Assembly: GCF_000442255.1 (NCBI RefSeq)
Contig: NZ_KE557278.1
Span: forward strand, 206,742-270,741
DNA length: 64,000 nucleotides
Source: Salipiger mucosus DSM 16094
Lineage (GTDB): Bacteria; Pseudomonadota; Alphaproteobacteria; Rhodobacterales; Rhodobacteraceae
Direction of reading: 5' to 3'
Shown here: piece by piece, positions 8,742-19,254 of the stretch
Position numbering within the stretch: the first letter of the stretch is position 1
Layout of the letters: each line of letters opens with the position of its first letter
Program-made: the position numbers and the translations under genes
Notes under the pieces: generated by a model
The model's database searches: none
What the model was told of the DNA's origin: nothing
Seen by the model: only the letters and a program-made list of their open reading frames with translations

Positions 8742-10331
8742 ATGTCTGACCTGCACCCCGTCCGCCGCGCCCTGCTTTCCGTATCCGACAAGACCGGCCT
8801 GATCGAGCTGGGCGAGGCGCTGGCCGCGCGCGGTGTCGATCTGCTCTCGACCGGCGGCTCCGCCAAGGCGCTGCGCGAGGCGGGCCTGACCGTGCGCGAC
8901 GTGGCCGAGGTGACTGAATTCCCCGAGATGATGGACGGCCGGGTCAAGACGCTGCACCCGCGCATCCACGGCGGCCTTCTGGCGCTGCGTGACGCGCCCG
9001 AGCACACCGCCGCGATGGAGACCCACGGCATCCCCGGCATCGACCTGCTGGTCGTGAACCTCTACCCCTTCGAGGAAACCGTCGCCAAGGGCGCCGACTA
9101 CGACACCTGCATCGAGAACATCGACATCGGCGGTCCGGCCATGATCCGCGCCGCCGCAAAGAACCACGGCTTCGTGAGCGTCGTGACCGACGTGGCCGAC
9201 TACCCGGCGCTTCTGTCCGAACTCGAGGCGAACGACGGCGCCACCACCTATGCCTTCCGCCAGAAGCTGGCGCAGGTGGCCTATGCCCGCACCGGCGCCT
9301 ACGACGCCGCCGTCTCGACCTGGATGGCCGGCGCGCTGGGCGACAATACCCCCCGCCGCCGGGTCTTTGCCGGCACCCTCGCGCAGGACCTGCGCTACGG
9401 CGAGAACCCGCACCAGGCCGCCGCCTTCTACCGCGACGGCTCGGGCCGGCCCGGGGTCGCCACGGCGACCCAGCACCAGGGCAAGGAACTCAGCTACAAC
9501 AACATCAACGACACCGACGCCGCCTTCGAGCTGGTCTCGGAATTCCTGCCCGGCGACGGCCCGGCCTGCGCCATCATCAAGCACGCCAATCCCTGCGGCG
9601 TGGCCAAGGGCTCGACGCTGACCGAGGCCTACCGCAAGGCCTTCGACTGCGACCGCACCTCGGCCTTCGGCGGCATCGTGGCGCTGAACATGAAGCTCGA
9701 CGTCGAGACCGCGCAGGCGATCTCGGAGATCTTCACCGAGGTCGTCATCGCGCCGGGCGCCGACGATGCCGCGCGTGAGGTCTTCGCCAGGAAGAAGAAC
9801 CTGCGCCTGCTGACCACCGACGGGCTCGCCAATGCCGCCGAGCCGGGCGTGGCTTTCCGGCAGGTCTCGGGCGGGATCCTCGTGCAGGACAAGGACAACG
9901 GCCGCATCACGGCCGATGACCTCAAGGTCGTGACCAAGCGCCAGCCGACCGAGGCCGAGATCGCCGACCTGCTCTTCGCCTGGACGGTGGCCAAGCACGT
10001 CAAGTCGAACGCCATCGTCTACGTCAAGGACGGCGCGACCGTCGGCGTCGGCGCCGGCCAGATGAGCCGCGTCGATTCGGCGATGATCGCCGCGAAGAAG
10101 TCCGAGCGCATGGCCGAGGCGCTGGGCCTCGACGCGCCGCTCACCAAGGGATCGGCGGTGGCTTCCGACGCCTTCTTCCCCTTCCCGGACGGGCTGATGG
10201 AGGCCGCGGCGGCCGGCGCCACCACCGTGATCCAGCCCGGTGGCTCGATGCGCGACAACGAGGTCATCGCGGCCGCCGACGAGGCCGGGCTTGCCATGGT
10301 CTTCACCGGAATGCGCCACTTCCGCCACTGA
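8742..10331 (+). CDS. purH: bifunctional AICAR transformylase / IMP cyclohydrolase
   Basis: A 529-residue PurH that catalyses the last two steps of IMP synthesis. The N-terminal MGS-like IMP cyclohydrolase domain begins [11 protein letters not shown] and includes [11 protein letters not shown] and the [10 protein letters not shown] loop. The C-terminal transformylase domain contains [16 protein letters not shown] near residue 280 (catalytic Lys-His) and [11 protein letters not shown]. The C-terminus [27 protein letters not shown] is characteristic and has been split here only by family order, not by any break. Length equals the E. coli enzyme. It starts 21 bases after the heparinase-like gene. 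Confidence 0.97.
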   Translation: MSDLHPVRRALLSVSDKTGLIELGEALAARGVDLLSTGGSAKALREAGLTVRDVAEVTEFPEMMDGRVKTLHPRIHGGLLALRDAPEHTAAMETHGIPGIDLLVVNLYPFEETVAKGADYDTCIENIDIGGPAMIRAAAKNHGFVSVVTDVADYPALLSELEANDGATTYAFRQKLAQVAYARTGAYDAAVSTWMAGALGDNTPRRRVFAGTLAQDLRYGENPHQAAAFYRDGSGRPGVATATQHQGKELSYNNINDTDAAFELVSEFLPGDGPACAIIKHANPCGVAKGSTLTEAYRKAFDCDRTSAFGGIVALNMKLDVETAQAISEIFTEVVIAPGADDAAREVFARKKNLRLLTTDGLANAAEPGVAFRQVSGGILVQDKDNGRITADDLKVVTKRQPTEAEIADLLFAWTVAKHVKSNAIVYVKDGATVGVGAGQMSRVDSAMIAAKKSERMAEALGLDAPLTKGSAVASDAFFPFPDGLMEAAAAGATTVIQPGGSMRDNEVIAAADEAGLAMVFTGMRHFRH

Positions 10332-10347
10332 ACCGAAAGGGGGCGCC

Positions 10348-11514
10348 ATGCGCCTGTGTCACGCACTGGCCGGACTTCTGATCGCAGCCCTCGGCGCCAC
10401 CGGCGCCGGGGCGCAGACGGCCGAGGAGGTGCTGGAGCGGCTGCTGACCGAGGGCGCGGACGCGGTGACCTTCTCCCAGCAGTTCCGCGACCAGGTCTCG
10501 GTCGAGACGGTGCAGCGTGTGCTCGACCGCTTCCGCGACGACTACGGCGAGATGCGTGCCCTGCGCTTCGAAGAGGAGTCGGGCGCGGTGATCTACGACG
10601 GGCACCGCCTGCCGGTCTCCTTCGCGCTGAACGACGCGGGCGAGGTGGCGCTGCTGCGCTTCGATCCGGCGGAACGCATCGTCGGCGACCTCGCCGAGGC
10701 GGTCGTGGCCTTCCACGAGCTCGGCGCCGATGTCGCCTGGCTCGCCACTCGCGAGGGCGAGGTGCTGAGCGCGCAGGATGCCGATGCGCCCCTCGCGGTC
10801 GGATCGGCCTACAAGCTGGGCGTGCTCTCGGTGCTCGTGGCGGACATCGAGGAGGGAGCGCGCGACTGGGCCGATGTCGTGCGCATCGCGGATGCCGACC
10901 GCTCGCTGCCCTCGGGGCGGATGCAGGACTTCCCGGCTGATGCGCCGGTGACCCTGCACACGGCCGCGCTGGCGATGATCGCCGAAAGCGACAACACCGG
11001 CGCCGACCTGCTCACTCGCGTGCTGGGCCGCGACCGGGTGGCGGAGCGACTGGGCATTGCGGCGGAGGATTTCCTGACCACGCGGGAGTTCTTCGGCCTG
11101 AAGGCCGACGCCGACCTGCGCGCCCGCTGGCGCGAGGCCGAGGCGGCGGAGCGCCCCGCACTGGCCCGCGAAGCCGCGGGGACGCTGCCCGATGCGGCCG
11201 ATGTCATGGCGCCTTACACCGCAGGCGTGGAATGGGAGATCCCGCTGGAGCGCCTCTGCGCATTGATCGAACCGCTGGCGGACGAGCCGCTCATGCAGGT
11301 CAACCCCGGCCCCCTGCGCGGCAGTGACTGGGCGCGCGTGGCCTACAAGGGCGGCTCGGAAACCGGCGTGGTCAATTTCACAGCCTTCCTGCGCGACCCG
11401 GCAGGGCAAGGGCATTGCCTGGCGCTTACGGTCAACGACCCGGAGGCGGTCTCGCTCGAGGAGGCCGCGGCGGCTTTCCGCACGGCGGCGGGGGCGCTGC
11501 GGCTGGCGCCCTGA
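10348..11514 (+). CDS. periplasmic serine hydrolase, class A beta-lactamase-like fold
   Basis: A 388-residue exported protein. Residues 1-22 form a signal peptide ([20 protein letters not shown], cleavage near AQT). Residues about 25-120 are a helical, Glu-rich domain that is not part of a beta-lactamase. The penicillin-recognising fold follows: SxxK as Ser153-Ala-Tyr-Lys156, SDN at 214-216, and KGG at 334-336 in place of KTG. These motifs suggest an active acyl-serine enzyme, but the added N-terminal domain and the KGG triad argue against a typical resistance beta-lactamase. A D,D-peptidase or esterase role in the envelope is as likely. It follows purH by 16 bases and precedes lspA. Confidence 0.8.
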   Translation: MRLCHALAGLLIAALGATGAGAQTAEEVLERLLTEGADAVTFSQQFRDQVSVETVQRVLDRFRDDYGEMRALRFEEESGAVIYDGHRLPVSFALNDAGEVALLRFDPAERIVGDLAEAVVAFHELGADVAWLATREGEVLSAQDADAPLAVGSAYKLGVLSVLVADIEEGARDWADVVRIADADRSLPSGRMQDFPADAPVTLHTAALAMIAESDNTGADLLTRVLGRDRVAERLGIAAEDFLTTREFFGLKADADLRARWREAEAAERPALAREAAGTLPDAADVMAPYTAGVEWEIPLERLCALIEPLADEPLMQVNPGPLRGSDWARVAYKGGSETGVVNFTAFLRDPAGQGHCLALTVNDPEAVSLEEAAAAFRTAAGALRLAP

Positions 11515-11582
11515 GCGCGCTTTTCATCCCGCCCCGGACGGGCTAGAGGCGGACGACGACGATACGTGAAGGGAAATGCGCC

Positions 11583-12068
11583 ATGCGAACGGTGGCCGGG
11601 GTGGCCCTGCTCATCTTCCTGCTCGACCAGCTGACCAAGTGGCTGGTGGTCCATGTCATGGGGCTGGCGCAGCGCCGGTCCATCGACGTCTGGCCGCCCT
11701 ATCTCAATTTCCGCATGGCCTGGAACGACGGCATCAACTTCGGCCTCATGGGCGGCGAGGGCGCCGCCGCGAAGTGGATCCTAATCTCGGTCGCGCTGGG
11801 CATCGTGCTGTTCGTGCTGGTCTGGCTGCGCCGCGATCCGCCGGGGCTGTTGGGCCTCGTCTCGGGCGGGCTGCTGATCGGCGGGGCCATCGGCAACGTC
11901 ATCGACCGGCTTCTCTATGGCGCGGTGGCGGACTTCCTGAACATGTCCTGCTGCGGCATCAACAATCCCTTCGCCTTCAACGTGGCCGACATCGCGATCT
12001 TCGTCGGCGCCGTCGGACTGGTGGTGTTTCCCGACAAGGGCGGCAAGGCCGGGAAAAAGGCCCCGTGA
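11583..12068 (+). CDS. lspA: lipoprotein signal peptidase (signal peptidase II)
   Basis: A 161-residue inner-membrane aspartyl protease that removes the signal peptide of diacylglyceryl prolipoproteins. Four hydrophobic segments are visible. The conserved elements are FLLDQLTKW (residues 12-20), NDGINFGLM, the catalytic GNVIDR (Asp near 108) and FNVADIAIF (Asp136). Length is normal. The start has AGGGAAATGCGCC upstream. The lipoprotein gene that follows 53 bases downstream is itself an expected substrate. Confidence 0.94.
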   Translation: MRTVAGVALLIFLLDQLTKWLVVHVMGLAQRRSIDVWPPYLNFRMAWNDGINFGLMGGEGAAAKWILISVALGIVLFVLVWLRRDPPGLLGLVSGGLLIGGAIGNVIDRLLYGAVADFLNMSCCGINNPFAFNVADIAIFVGAVGLVVFPDKGGKAGKKAP

Positions 12069-12121
12069 CGGGGGGCGGGAGATACGTTAAAGCAGAGCGA
12101 GGCAAGGACCGGAGGCTGGCA

Positions 12122-12658
12122 ATGACGCTGTCGCGGATCGTGATGATGATGGGGCTCATCGGGCTTGTCGCCGCCTGTTCGCGCGGCGGCGGTGCACCTG
12201 GCGAGACCAGTCTGCGCAACCTGCGCAACAACCGCGCCACGCCCGAGGAATTCTCGATCGTCCCGAACAAGCCGCTGCAGCAGCCGGAAAGCTATGCCCA
12301 GCTGCCCGCGCCGCGACCGGGCGGGGCGAACCGGACCGACCAGACGCCCCTGGGCGACGCGGTGGGCGCGCTGGGCGGCAACCCCGCCGCGCTGCGACCG
12401 GGCACTGGGGTGCCGCAGGGCGACGTCGCGCTGGTGAGCCGCGTCTCGCGCTACGGTCGCGACGGGAACATCCGGGCGACGCTGGCGGAGGAGGACTATG
12501 ATTTCCGCCGCCGCAAGTCGATCCTGAACTGGAAGCTCTTCCCCGACGACGAGTACAACCGCGCCTACCGGCGCCAGCGGCTCGACGCGGATGACGCGCT
12601 GAGATGGTTCCGCGCCCGCGGCGTGCGCACGCCCTCCGCTCCGCCCGAAGCCAACTGA
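12122..12658 (+). CDS. DUF3035 lipoprotein, BamF-like
   Basis: A 178-residue lipoprotein: the signal peptide MTLSRIVMMMGLIGLVAAC ends in the lipobox VAAC with Cys19. The mature part has the DUF3035 pattern RNLRNNRATPEEFSIVPNKPL then YAQLPAPRPGG. The family has been linked to BamF, an alphaproteobacterial subunit of the outer-membrane barrel assembly machine; I recall that link rather than seeing it here. The C-terminal half contains DDEYNRAYRRQRLDADDAL. It lies between lspA and the M16 peptidase pair, which fits an envelope-assembly block. Start: the ATG preceded by GGACCGGAGG. Confidence 0.8.
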   Translation: MTLSRIVMMMGLIGLVAACSRGGGAPGETSLRNLRNNRATPEEFSIVPNKPLQQPESYAQLPAPRPGGANRTDQTPLGDAVGALGGNPAALRPGTGVPQGDVALVSRVSRYGRDGNIRATLAEEDYDFRRRKSILNWKLFPDDEYNRAYRRQRLDADDALRWFRARGVRTPSAPPEAN

Positions 12659-12689
12659 GGCGGGCCTGGGCGCTCGGTCACGCTGCGGC

Positions 12690-12730
12690 GGTCCCCGAGG
12701 ACCTTTCCGAGTATTTGTGGAAAGAGGATG
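12690..12730 (+). repeat. degenerate copy of the dispersed intergenic repeat
   Basis: Only the second hairpin and the tail are recognisable: GGTCC-CCGA-GGACC, then GTATTTGTGGAAAGAGGATG, which matches the GTATTTGGACCAAGAAGAAG tail of the clear copies in most positions. It lies 3' of the DUF3035 lipoprotein gene, in the 200-base gap before the M16 peptidase, and could act at the 3' end of that transcript. The match is weak by itself. Confidence 0.45.
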
Positions 12731-12858
12731 GACCGGCTGCGCGGGGCGCGGCCGGCAGATCTTTCACGAAACCGACAGTAACGTCCGGGCCGGGTTGCAT
12801 GGGCGCTGGCGCACCGTAGGTTATGCATATCCGCACAATGATCCGGAGACAGTTGCCG

Positions 12859-14244
12859 ATGACACGACTGGCCGCGGCTCTGGCCGCACTGATGTTCGCT
12901 GCGCTGCCGGCGCAGGCGCAGGACATCCGCGAGACGCTCGAGGAGGTCACGACCTTCGAGCTGGACAACGGGATGGAGGTCGTGGTGGTCGAGGATCACC
13001 GCGCCCCGGTGGTGGTCCACATGGTCTGGTACCGCGCCGGCGCCGCCGACGAACAGCCCGGCGCCTCGGGCGTGGCGCACTTCCTCGAGCACCTGCTCTT
13101 CAAGGGCACCGACACGCTGGAGCCCGGGGAGTTCAGCGAGGTGGTCGCCCGCAATGGCGGCAGCGACAACGCCTTTACCAGCTTCGACCAGACTGCCTAC
13201 TACCAGCGCGTCGCCGCCGACCGGCTGGGGCTGATGATGGAGATGGAGGCCGACCGCATGGTCAATCTTCGCCTCGACCGCGAGGACATCCTGACCGAGC
13301 GCGACGTCATCATCGAGGAGCGCAACATGCGCGTCGAGAACGACCCCTCGGCGCTGATGCGCGAGCAGTTGAACGCGGCGCTCTATCTCAATCACCCCTA
13401 CGGCACGCCGATCATCGGCTGGCGCGAAGAGATGGTCTCGCTGGATCTCGACGATGCCTATGCCTACTACGACCGCTTCTACGCGCCCAACAACGCGATC
13501 CTCGTGGTGGCGGGCGACGTCTCGCCGGACGAGGTACGGGACATGGCCGAGGAGCACTACGGCGCGGTGCCCGCGAACCCCGAGGTGGGTGCGCCGCGGA
13601 CGCGTCCGCAGGAGCCGCGCCAGATGGCCGAGCGTCGCCTGACCATGGAGGATCCGCGCGTCTCGCAGCCCTACGTCATGCGCAGCTACCTCGCGCCCGA
13701 ACGCGATCCCGGCGACCAGCGCGAGGCGGCCGCGCTCACGCTGCTCGAGGAGGTGCTGGGCGGCGGACAGACCTCGGTGCTGAACCGGGCGCTGCAGTTC
13801 GACCGCAAGATGGCGGTCTACGCCGGGGCCTTCTACGACGGCACGAAATACGATGACGGCAGCTTCGGCTTCGCGGTCGTGCCGGCGCCGGGCGTCAGCC
13901 TCGAAGAGGCGGAGGCGGCGCTGGACGAGACGCTGCAGGACTTCCTCGAGGAGGGCGTGGACCCGGACCAGCTTGCGCGCATCAAGTTCCAGATGAAGGC
14001 CTCGCGGATCTACGCGCAGGACAATGTCGGCTCGATCGCGCGGCGTTACGGCCGGGCACTGACCTCGGGGCTCACGGTCGAGGACGTGCAGGCCTGGCCC
14101 GCGCTGCTGCAGGAGGTGACCGGCGAGGAGATCGTCGCCGCCGCGCGCGAGGTCTTCAATCGCGACAGCTCGGTGACGGCCTACCTGAAGGCGCCCGAGG
14201 CCGAGCAGGACGCGGCACAAGAGAACGAGGAGGTGATGCAATGA
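12859..14244 (+). CDS. M16 family zinc peptidase, catalytic member
   Basis: A 461-residue exported insulinase-family peptidase. After a signal peptide (MTRLAAALAALMFAALPAQA) comes the active M16 domain with the inverted zinc motif HFLEH (His74, His78, Glu77) and the distal acidic residues in the ERDVIIEERNMRVEND segment. The second, inactive half-domain follows from about residue 215. This two-domain form works as a heterodimer with a non-catalytic partner, as in mitochondrial processing peptidase. That partner is the next gene, which overlaps by 4 bases (ATGA). An ATG 12 codons upstream would extend the protein before the signal peptide and is disfavoured; CGGAGA precedes the chosen start. 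Confidence 0.9.
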   Translation: MTRLAAALAALMFAALPAQAQDIRETLEEVTTFELDNGMEVVVVEDHRAPVVVHMVWYRAGAADEQPGASGVAHFLEHLLFKGTDTLEPGEFSEVVARNGGSDNAFTSFDQTAYYQRVAADRLGLMMEMEADRMVNLRLDREDILTERDVIIEERNMRVENDPSALMREQLNAALYLNHPYGTPIIGWREEMVSLDLDDAYAYYDRFYAPNNAILVVAGDVSPDEVRDMAEEHYGAVPANPEVGAPRTRPQEPRQMAERRLTMEDPRVSQPYVMRSYLAPERDPGDQREAAALTLLEEVLGGGQTSVLNRALQFDRKMAVYAGAFYDGTKYDDGSFGFAVVPAPGVSLEEAEAALDETLQDFLEEGVDPDQLARIKFQMKASRIYAQDNVGSIARRYGRALTSGLTVEDVQAWPALLQEVTGEEIVAAAREVFNRDSSVTAYLKAPEAEQDAAQENEEVMQ

Positions 14245-15560
14245 CCCGGATCCTGAGCCTCCTGGCCGCCATGGTGCTGGCCGGACCCGCGCTTGCGGCC
14301 ATCGAGATCGAGGAGGTCGAGACCCCCGGCGGCTTCAACGCCTGGCTGGTCGAAGAGCCCTCGATCCCGTTCACCGCGCTGGAACTGCGTTTCACGGGCG
14401 GCGCGGCGCTGGACGCCGAGGGCAAGCGCGGCGCGACGAACCTCATGGTCGGCCTGCTCGAGGAAGGTGCCGGCGACATGGACGCGCGCGGCTTCGCCGA
14501 GGCGACCGAGGAACTGGCGGCGAGTTTCAGCTACGAGGCCAGCCAGGACACCGTCTCGGTCTCGGCCAAGTTCCTCACCGAAACGCGCGACGACTCGGTG
14601 GCGCTGCTGCGTGAGAGCCTGGTGAACCCGACCTTCTCCGAGACCGCCATCGAGCGCGTGCGCAAGCAGGTGCTCTCGGGCCTGCGAAGCGACCGCACCG
14701 ACCCCGATGCCATCGCCAGCGAGGCCTTCGACCGTACGGTCTTTGGCGATCATCCGTACGGTTCGCCCAAGAAGGGCACCATCGAGAGCGTCGAGGCGAT
14801 GACCCGCGACGACATCCTCGCCGCCTGGCGTGCCGCCATCGCGCAGGACCGAGTGGTGATCTCTGCCGCGGGCGACATCTCGGCCGAGGAACTGGCCAGC
14901 CTGATCGACGAGCTTCTCGGCGACCTGCCCGAGGAGGGCGCGCCCAAGCCTGAGGATATCGACGTCGGGACCGCGGCCGGCAACACGGTCATTCCCTTCG
15001 ACACGCCGCAATCGGTGGCGATCTTCGGCCACGAGGGGATCGAGCGCGACGACGAGGACTTCTTCGCAGCCTACGTGATGAACACGATCCTCGGCGGCGG
15101 CGGCTTCGAGGCACGGCTGATGGAGGAGGTGCGCGAGAAGCGTGGCCTGACCTACGGGATCTATTCCTACCTCATGCCGATGGACCACGCCGAGCTTTAC
15201 CTCGGCCGTGTCGCCTCGGCCAACGACCGCATCGCCGAGGCGATCTCGGTCATCCGCGACGAGTGGCGCAAGCTGGCCGAGAACGGCGTGACCGAGGCCG
15301 AGTTGGAGCAGGCCAAGACCTACCTGACCGGCGCCTACCCGCTGCGCTTCGACGGCAACGGGCCGATCGCGCGCATCCTCGTGGGAATGCAGATGGACGG
15401 CCTCACGCCGGAGTACATCGAGACGCGCAACGACCGGATCGAGGCGGTGACGCTCGAGGACATCCAGCGCGTCGCTGCACGGGTCTTGAAGCCGGACGCG
15501 CTGCGCTTCGTGGTGGTGGGCCAGCCCGAGGGGCTGGAGACGGATGCGCCGGTGCAGTAA
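14241..15560 (+). CDS. M16 family peptidase, non-catalytic partner
   Basis: A 439-residue exported M16 protein with signal peptide MTRILSLLAAMVLAGPALA. The place where the zinc motif should stand reads NLMVGLLEEGAGD, so both histidines are missing and it cannot bind zinc in the usual way. The glycine-rich loop TILGGGGFEARLMEEVREKRGL that helps feed substrate to the active partner is well kept. This is the pattern of an alpha/beta pair as in mitochondrial processing peptidase. ATGA overlap with the catalytic gene ensures equal synthesis. A strong terminator hairpin follows at 15585. Confidence 0.9.
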   Translation: MTRILSLLAAMVLAGPALAAIEIEEVETPGGFNAWLVEEPSIPFTALELRFTGGAALDAEGKRGATNLMVGLLEEGAGDMDARGFAEATEELAASFSYEASQDTVSVSAKFLTETRDDSVALLRESLVNPTFSETAIERVRKQVLSGLRSDRTDPDAIASEAFDRTVFGDHPYGSPKKGTIESVEAMTRDDILAAWRAAIAQDRVVISAAGDISAEELASLIDELLGDLPEEGAPKPEDIDVGTAAGNTVIPFDTPQSVAIFGHEGIERDDEDFFAAYVMNTILGGGGFEARLMEEVREKRGLTYGIYSYLMPMDHAELYLGRVASANDRIAEAISVIRDEWRKLAENGVTEAELEQAKTYLTGAYPLRFDGNGPIARILVGMQMDGLTPEYIETRNDRIEAVTLEDIQRVAARVLKPDALRFVVVGQPEGLETDAPVQ

Positions 15561-16625
<1,065 letters not shown>

Positions 16626-16701
16626 GCGGTTGGTTCGCGCGGCCGAAAGGAACGAATCGCCGGGCGCGCCGGTTGGGATGCCAACCCGGAGGTATCCACA
16701 C

Positions 16702-18204
16702 ATGGCGCAGACCGAGAGCAATTCGCAGAGCAAGAGCAAGACCGGCGGCCAGCGCGCCGGAAACGCGCGGTCGCAGACCCGCAAGACGTCGGAGAAGGCA
16801 CAGCGGAAGGCCGGCCCTGCCGGCGGGAACGGCCCCAGCCCGGTTCAGCCCGTCACCAGCCTTGTCGAGGACTACAAGGGCATTGCCCGCGCTTTCGCCG
16901 AGAATCCGGTGGTCATGCGTCCCTGCAATCTCGACGGACATGCCCGACGCCTGCACGTGCGTGCGACGATCATCGAGGATCACGCAGTACGTATTGACCA
17001 GCAGTCGCAGGGGGCCGAGGAGAAGTTCAAGAAGCTGTCCGAGTCGCTCTTCAAGTTCTTCCGTGGCACCTCGCTTCTGTTCCACCGCGACATGGCCGGC
17101 GACGACGAGCGCATGCCGACTGTCCTGGTTCTGGGCGACGTGCACCCCGAGAATTTCGGCGTGATGCCCAACGCCGACAACGTGCCGATCTTCGGCGTGA
17201 ACGACTTCGACGATGTGCTCTACGGCCCCTTTACATGGGATCTCAAGCGCGGCGTCACCGGCTTCATGATCGCCTCCGAAGAGGTCGGGGGCCACAAGAA
17301 GAAGACCCGGCGCAAGATCGCGAGCCGCTTCGTGAAAGGCTACCGCGCGGGCATGGAATACTATTCCCGGCACAACACCGAGGCGACCGAGCAGATGCGG
17401 GAGGACAACAGTCCCAAGATCATCCGCAAGCTCTTCGACGAGGCGGAGGAGAGCCGCAAGGAATGGCTCTGGGACCGGTACCTCGACGAGACCGGCCGCG
17501 GATTCCGCGCGAACGAGGAGTTGACGCCGATCTCTAGCCGGCTCGACGAATTCCAGGCCTACGTCGACAAGCTGGCGGGTCAGAACGAAATCGCGCGCGA
17601 CGGCCGCGCGGGCAAGCTGCGGGTCAAGGACGTGGCCATGCGGCACGGTCAGGGCACGGCCTCGCTCGGCCTGCCGCGCTACTACTGCCTGATCGAGGGG
17701 CCGGCCGGCGACGCCACGGACGATCTGATCCTCGAATTCAAGCGCGCCCGCCGCTCGGCGCTGGACGGACTGGTGCCCAAGCATGACTTTGATGCGGGCC
17801 AGGAAGGCGACCGCATCGCGCACGGCCAGTCGGTGCACCTCGCCAAGGGCGACGTCTTCTACGGCAGCGTCGAAATCGACGGCGAAAGCTTCATGTCGCG
17901 GGAACGCGCGCCTTTCCGCGAGGACATCGACCTCGACGAGCTGTCGAAGAAGAGCTGGAAGCACTACGCCGAGGCCTGCGGCCACGCGCTGGCGCAGGCT
18001 CACGCGCGCTCGGACGACGCGGGCCAGCTCGACTACCGGATCGAGCCGCGCATCCTCGAGGCGATGGAGCCCTTCGGCCTGTTCGTCGACGACATGCTGT
18101 GTTTCGCCGAGGAGGCGGTCGAGCGCATGCGCCGTGACCATGCCTTCTACAAGCGCGACCTCGAGATGGGCGCATTCGACATGACGCTCAAGCGCTACCG
18201 CTGA
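16702..18204 (+). CDS. DUF2252 domain protein
   Basis: A 500-residue soluble protein of the DUF2252 family, whose function is not known; the fold resembles aminoglycoside phosphotransferase/kinase-like proteins. The signature LVLGDVHPENFGVM is present near residue 148, followed by FDDVLYGPFTWDLKR, which corresponds to the DxD-like kinase metal site. The first 50 residues are Ser/Lys/Gln-rich and probably disordered. The ATG has CCGGAGG 8 bases upstream, so longer in-frame starts are rejected. The hydroxyl-rich N-terminus is unlike its neighbours. A hairpin follows between it and dapA. Confidence 0.82.
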   Translation: MAQTESNSQSKSKTGGQRAGNARSQTRKTSEKAQRKAGPAGGNGPSPVQPVTSLVEDYKGIARAFAENPVVMRPCNLDGHARRLHVRATIIEDHAVRIDQQSQGAEEKFKKLSESLFKFFRGTSLLFHRDMAGDDERMPTVLVLGDVHPENFGVMPNADNVPIFGVNDFDDVLYGPFTWDLKRGVTGFMIASEEVGGHKKKTRRKIASRFVKGYRAGMEYYSRHNTEATEQMREDNSPKIIRKLFDEAEESRKEWLWDRYLDETGRGFRANEELTPISSRLDEFQAYVDKLAGQNEIARDGRAGKLRVKDVAMRHGQGTASLGLPRYYCLIEGPAGDATDDLILEFKRARRSALDGLVPKHDFDAGQEGDRIAHGQSVHLAKGDVFYGSVEIDGESFMSRERAPFREDIDLDELSKKSWKHYAEACGHALAQAHARSDDAGQLDYRIEPRILEAMEPFGLFVDDMLCFAEEAVERMRRDHAFYKRDLEMGAFDMTLKRYR

Positions 18205-18211
18205 GGGACGT

Positions 18212-18242
18212 GGCGCCGCGCGGGCTTGGCCAGCGCGGCGCC
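18212..18242. terminator. hairpin between convergent DUF2252 and dapA genes
   Basis: A perfect 9-base-pair stem (GGCGCCGCG / CGCGGCGCC) with a 13-base loop lies between the two stop codons, ending 6 bases before the dapA stop. There is no U-tract on either strand, so it may only stall polymerase or protect 3' ends. Confidence 0.5.
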
Positions 18243-18247
18243 TCCGA

Positions 18248-19123
18248 TCAGTTCAGCAGGCCGGCGTGGCGCAGGGCGTCGTCCACGAGGCCCTTGGTGC
18301 CGTCCGTCAGGGTCTCGAGCGGCAGACGCACCTCGTCCTCGCAGAGGCCCAGCCGCGACATGGCGTATTTCACGCCGCAGAGCCCCGGCTCGGTGAAGAT
18401 CGCCATGTGCAGCGGCATCAGCCGGTCCTGGATCTCGAGCGCGCGCTGGTAGTCGCCTTCGAGTGTCGCCGTCTGCAGTTCGGCGCACATGCGCGGCGCG
18501 ACGTTGGCCGTGACCGAGATGCAGCCCGTGCCGCCCTGGGCGTTGAAGCCGTGCGCGGTCGCATCCTCGCCCGAGACCTGGATGAAGTCCTTGCCACAGG
18601 TCATGCGCTGCGCCGAGACCCGCGCCAGGTCGCCCGTGGCGTCCTTCACCCCGATGATGCGCGGCAGCTTCGACAGCGCGCCCATGGTTCCGGGCAGCAT
18701 GTCCACGACCGAGCGGCTGGGGATGTTGTAGATCATGATCGGCAGGTCGCAGCATTCGTGCAGCGCGGTAAAATGCGCGATCATGCCCGACTGAGTGGGC
18801 TTGTTGTAGTAGGGCGTGACCACCAGCGCCGCATCGGCGCCCGCCTTTTCGGCGAACTGCACGAAGCGGATCGCCTCGGCAGTGTTGTTGGACCCTGCGC
18901 CGGCGACAACCGGGATGCGCCCGGCGGCGGCCTCGACCACGCAGGCGATGACCGCCTCGTGCTCCTCGTGGGTCAGCGTCGGGCTCTCTCCCGTGGTGCC
19001 CACGGGAACCAGCCCGTGGCTGCCCTCGGCGATGTGCCATTCGACGAGATGTTTGAGCGTGTCGAAATCCACCTGGCCGTCTTTCAACGGCGTGACCAGG
19101 GCAGGCATCGAACCTTTCAGCAT
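18248..19123 (-). CDS. dapA: 4-hydroxy-tetrahydrodipicolinate synthase
   Basis: A 291-residue class I aldolase-type lyase that condenses pyruvate with aspartate semialdehyde. The family motifs are [12 protein letters not shown] near residue 40, VVTPYYNKP (catalytic Tyr near 132) and [11 protein letters not shown] (Schiff-base Lys near 160). The start is ambiguous: this ATG has AAGGAG 6 bases ahead and gives the usual N-terminus [12 protein letters not shown], while an ATG 15 bases upstream (19138) has GGAGGAA. The shorter form matches family length best. It diverges from slt, with a 24-base-spaced direct repeat in between. Confidence 0.94.
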   Translation of the reverse strand: MLKGSMPALVTPLKDGQVDFDTLKHLVEWHIAEGSHGLVPVGTTGESPTLTHEEHEAVIACVVEAAAGRIPVVAGAGSNNTAEAIRFVQFAEKAGADAALVVTPYYNKPTQSGMIAHFTALHECCDLPIMIYNIPSRSVVDMLPGTMGALSKLPRIIGVKDATGDLARVSAQRMTCGKDFIQVSGEDATAHGFNAQGGTGCISVTANVAPRMCAELQTATLEGDYQRALEIQDRLMPLHMAIFTEPGLCGVKYAMSRLGLCEDEVRLPLETLTDGTKGLVDDALRHAGLLN

Positions 19124-19155
19124 CACACGCTCCTTCATTCCGCGGTTCCTCCCGA

Positions 19156-19190
19156 GAGTTTGCCATCTGACCCGAATGTGAGTTTGCCAT
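19156..19190. promoter_or_regulatory. direct repeat GAGTTTGCCAT in the dapA-slt divergent region
   Basis: The 11-base sequence GAGTTTGCCAT occurs twice, 24 bases apart (19156-19166 and 19180-19190). The second copy also supplies TTGCCA, which with a 16-base spacer precedes TACTCT and could be the slt promoter. The repeat could bind a regulator on one face of the helix (about two turns), but no known consensus was recognised. Confidence 0.35.
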
Positions 19191-19254
19191 ACGGGTTCGG
19201 CGGAATACTCTCTGGGCGGCGTCTATCCCTTTTCGGCAAGGAAATTGCAAGCTC

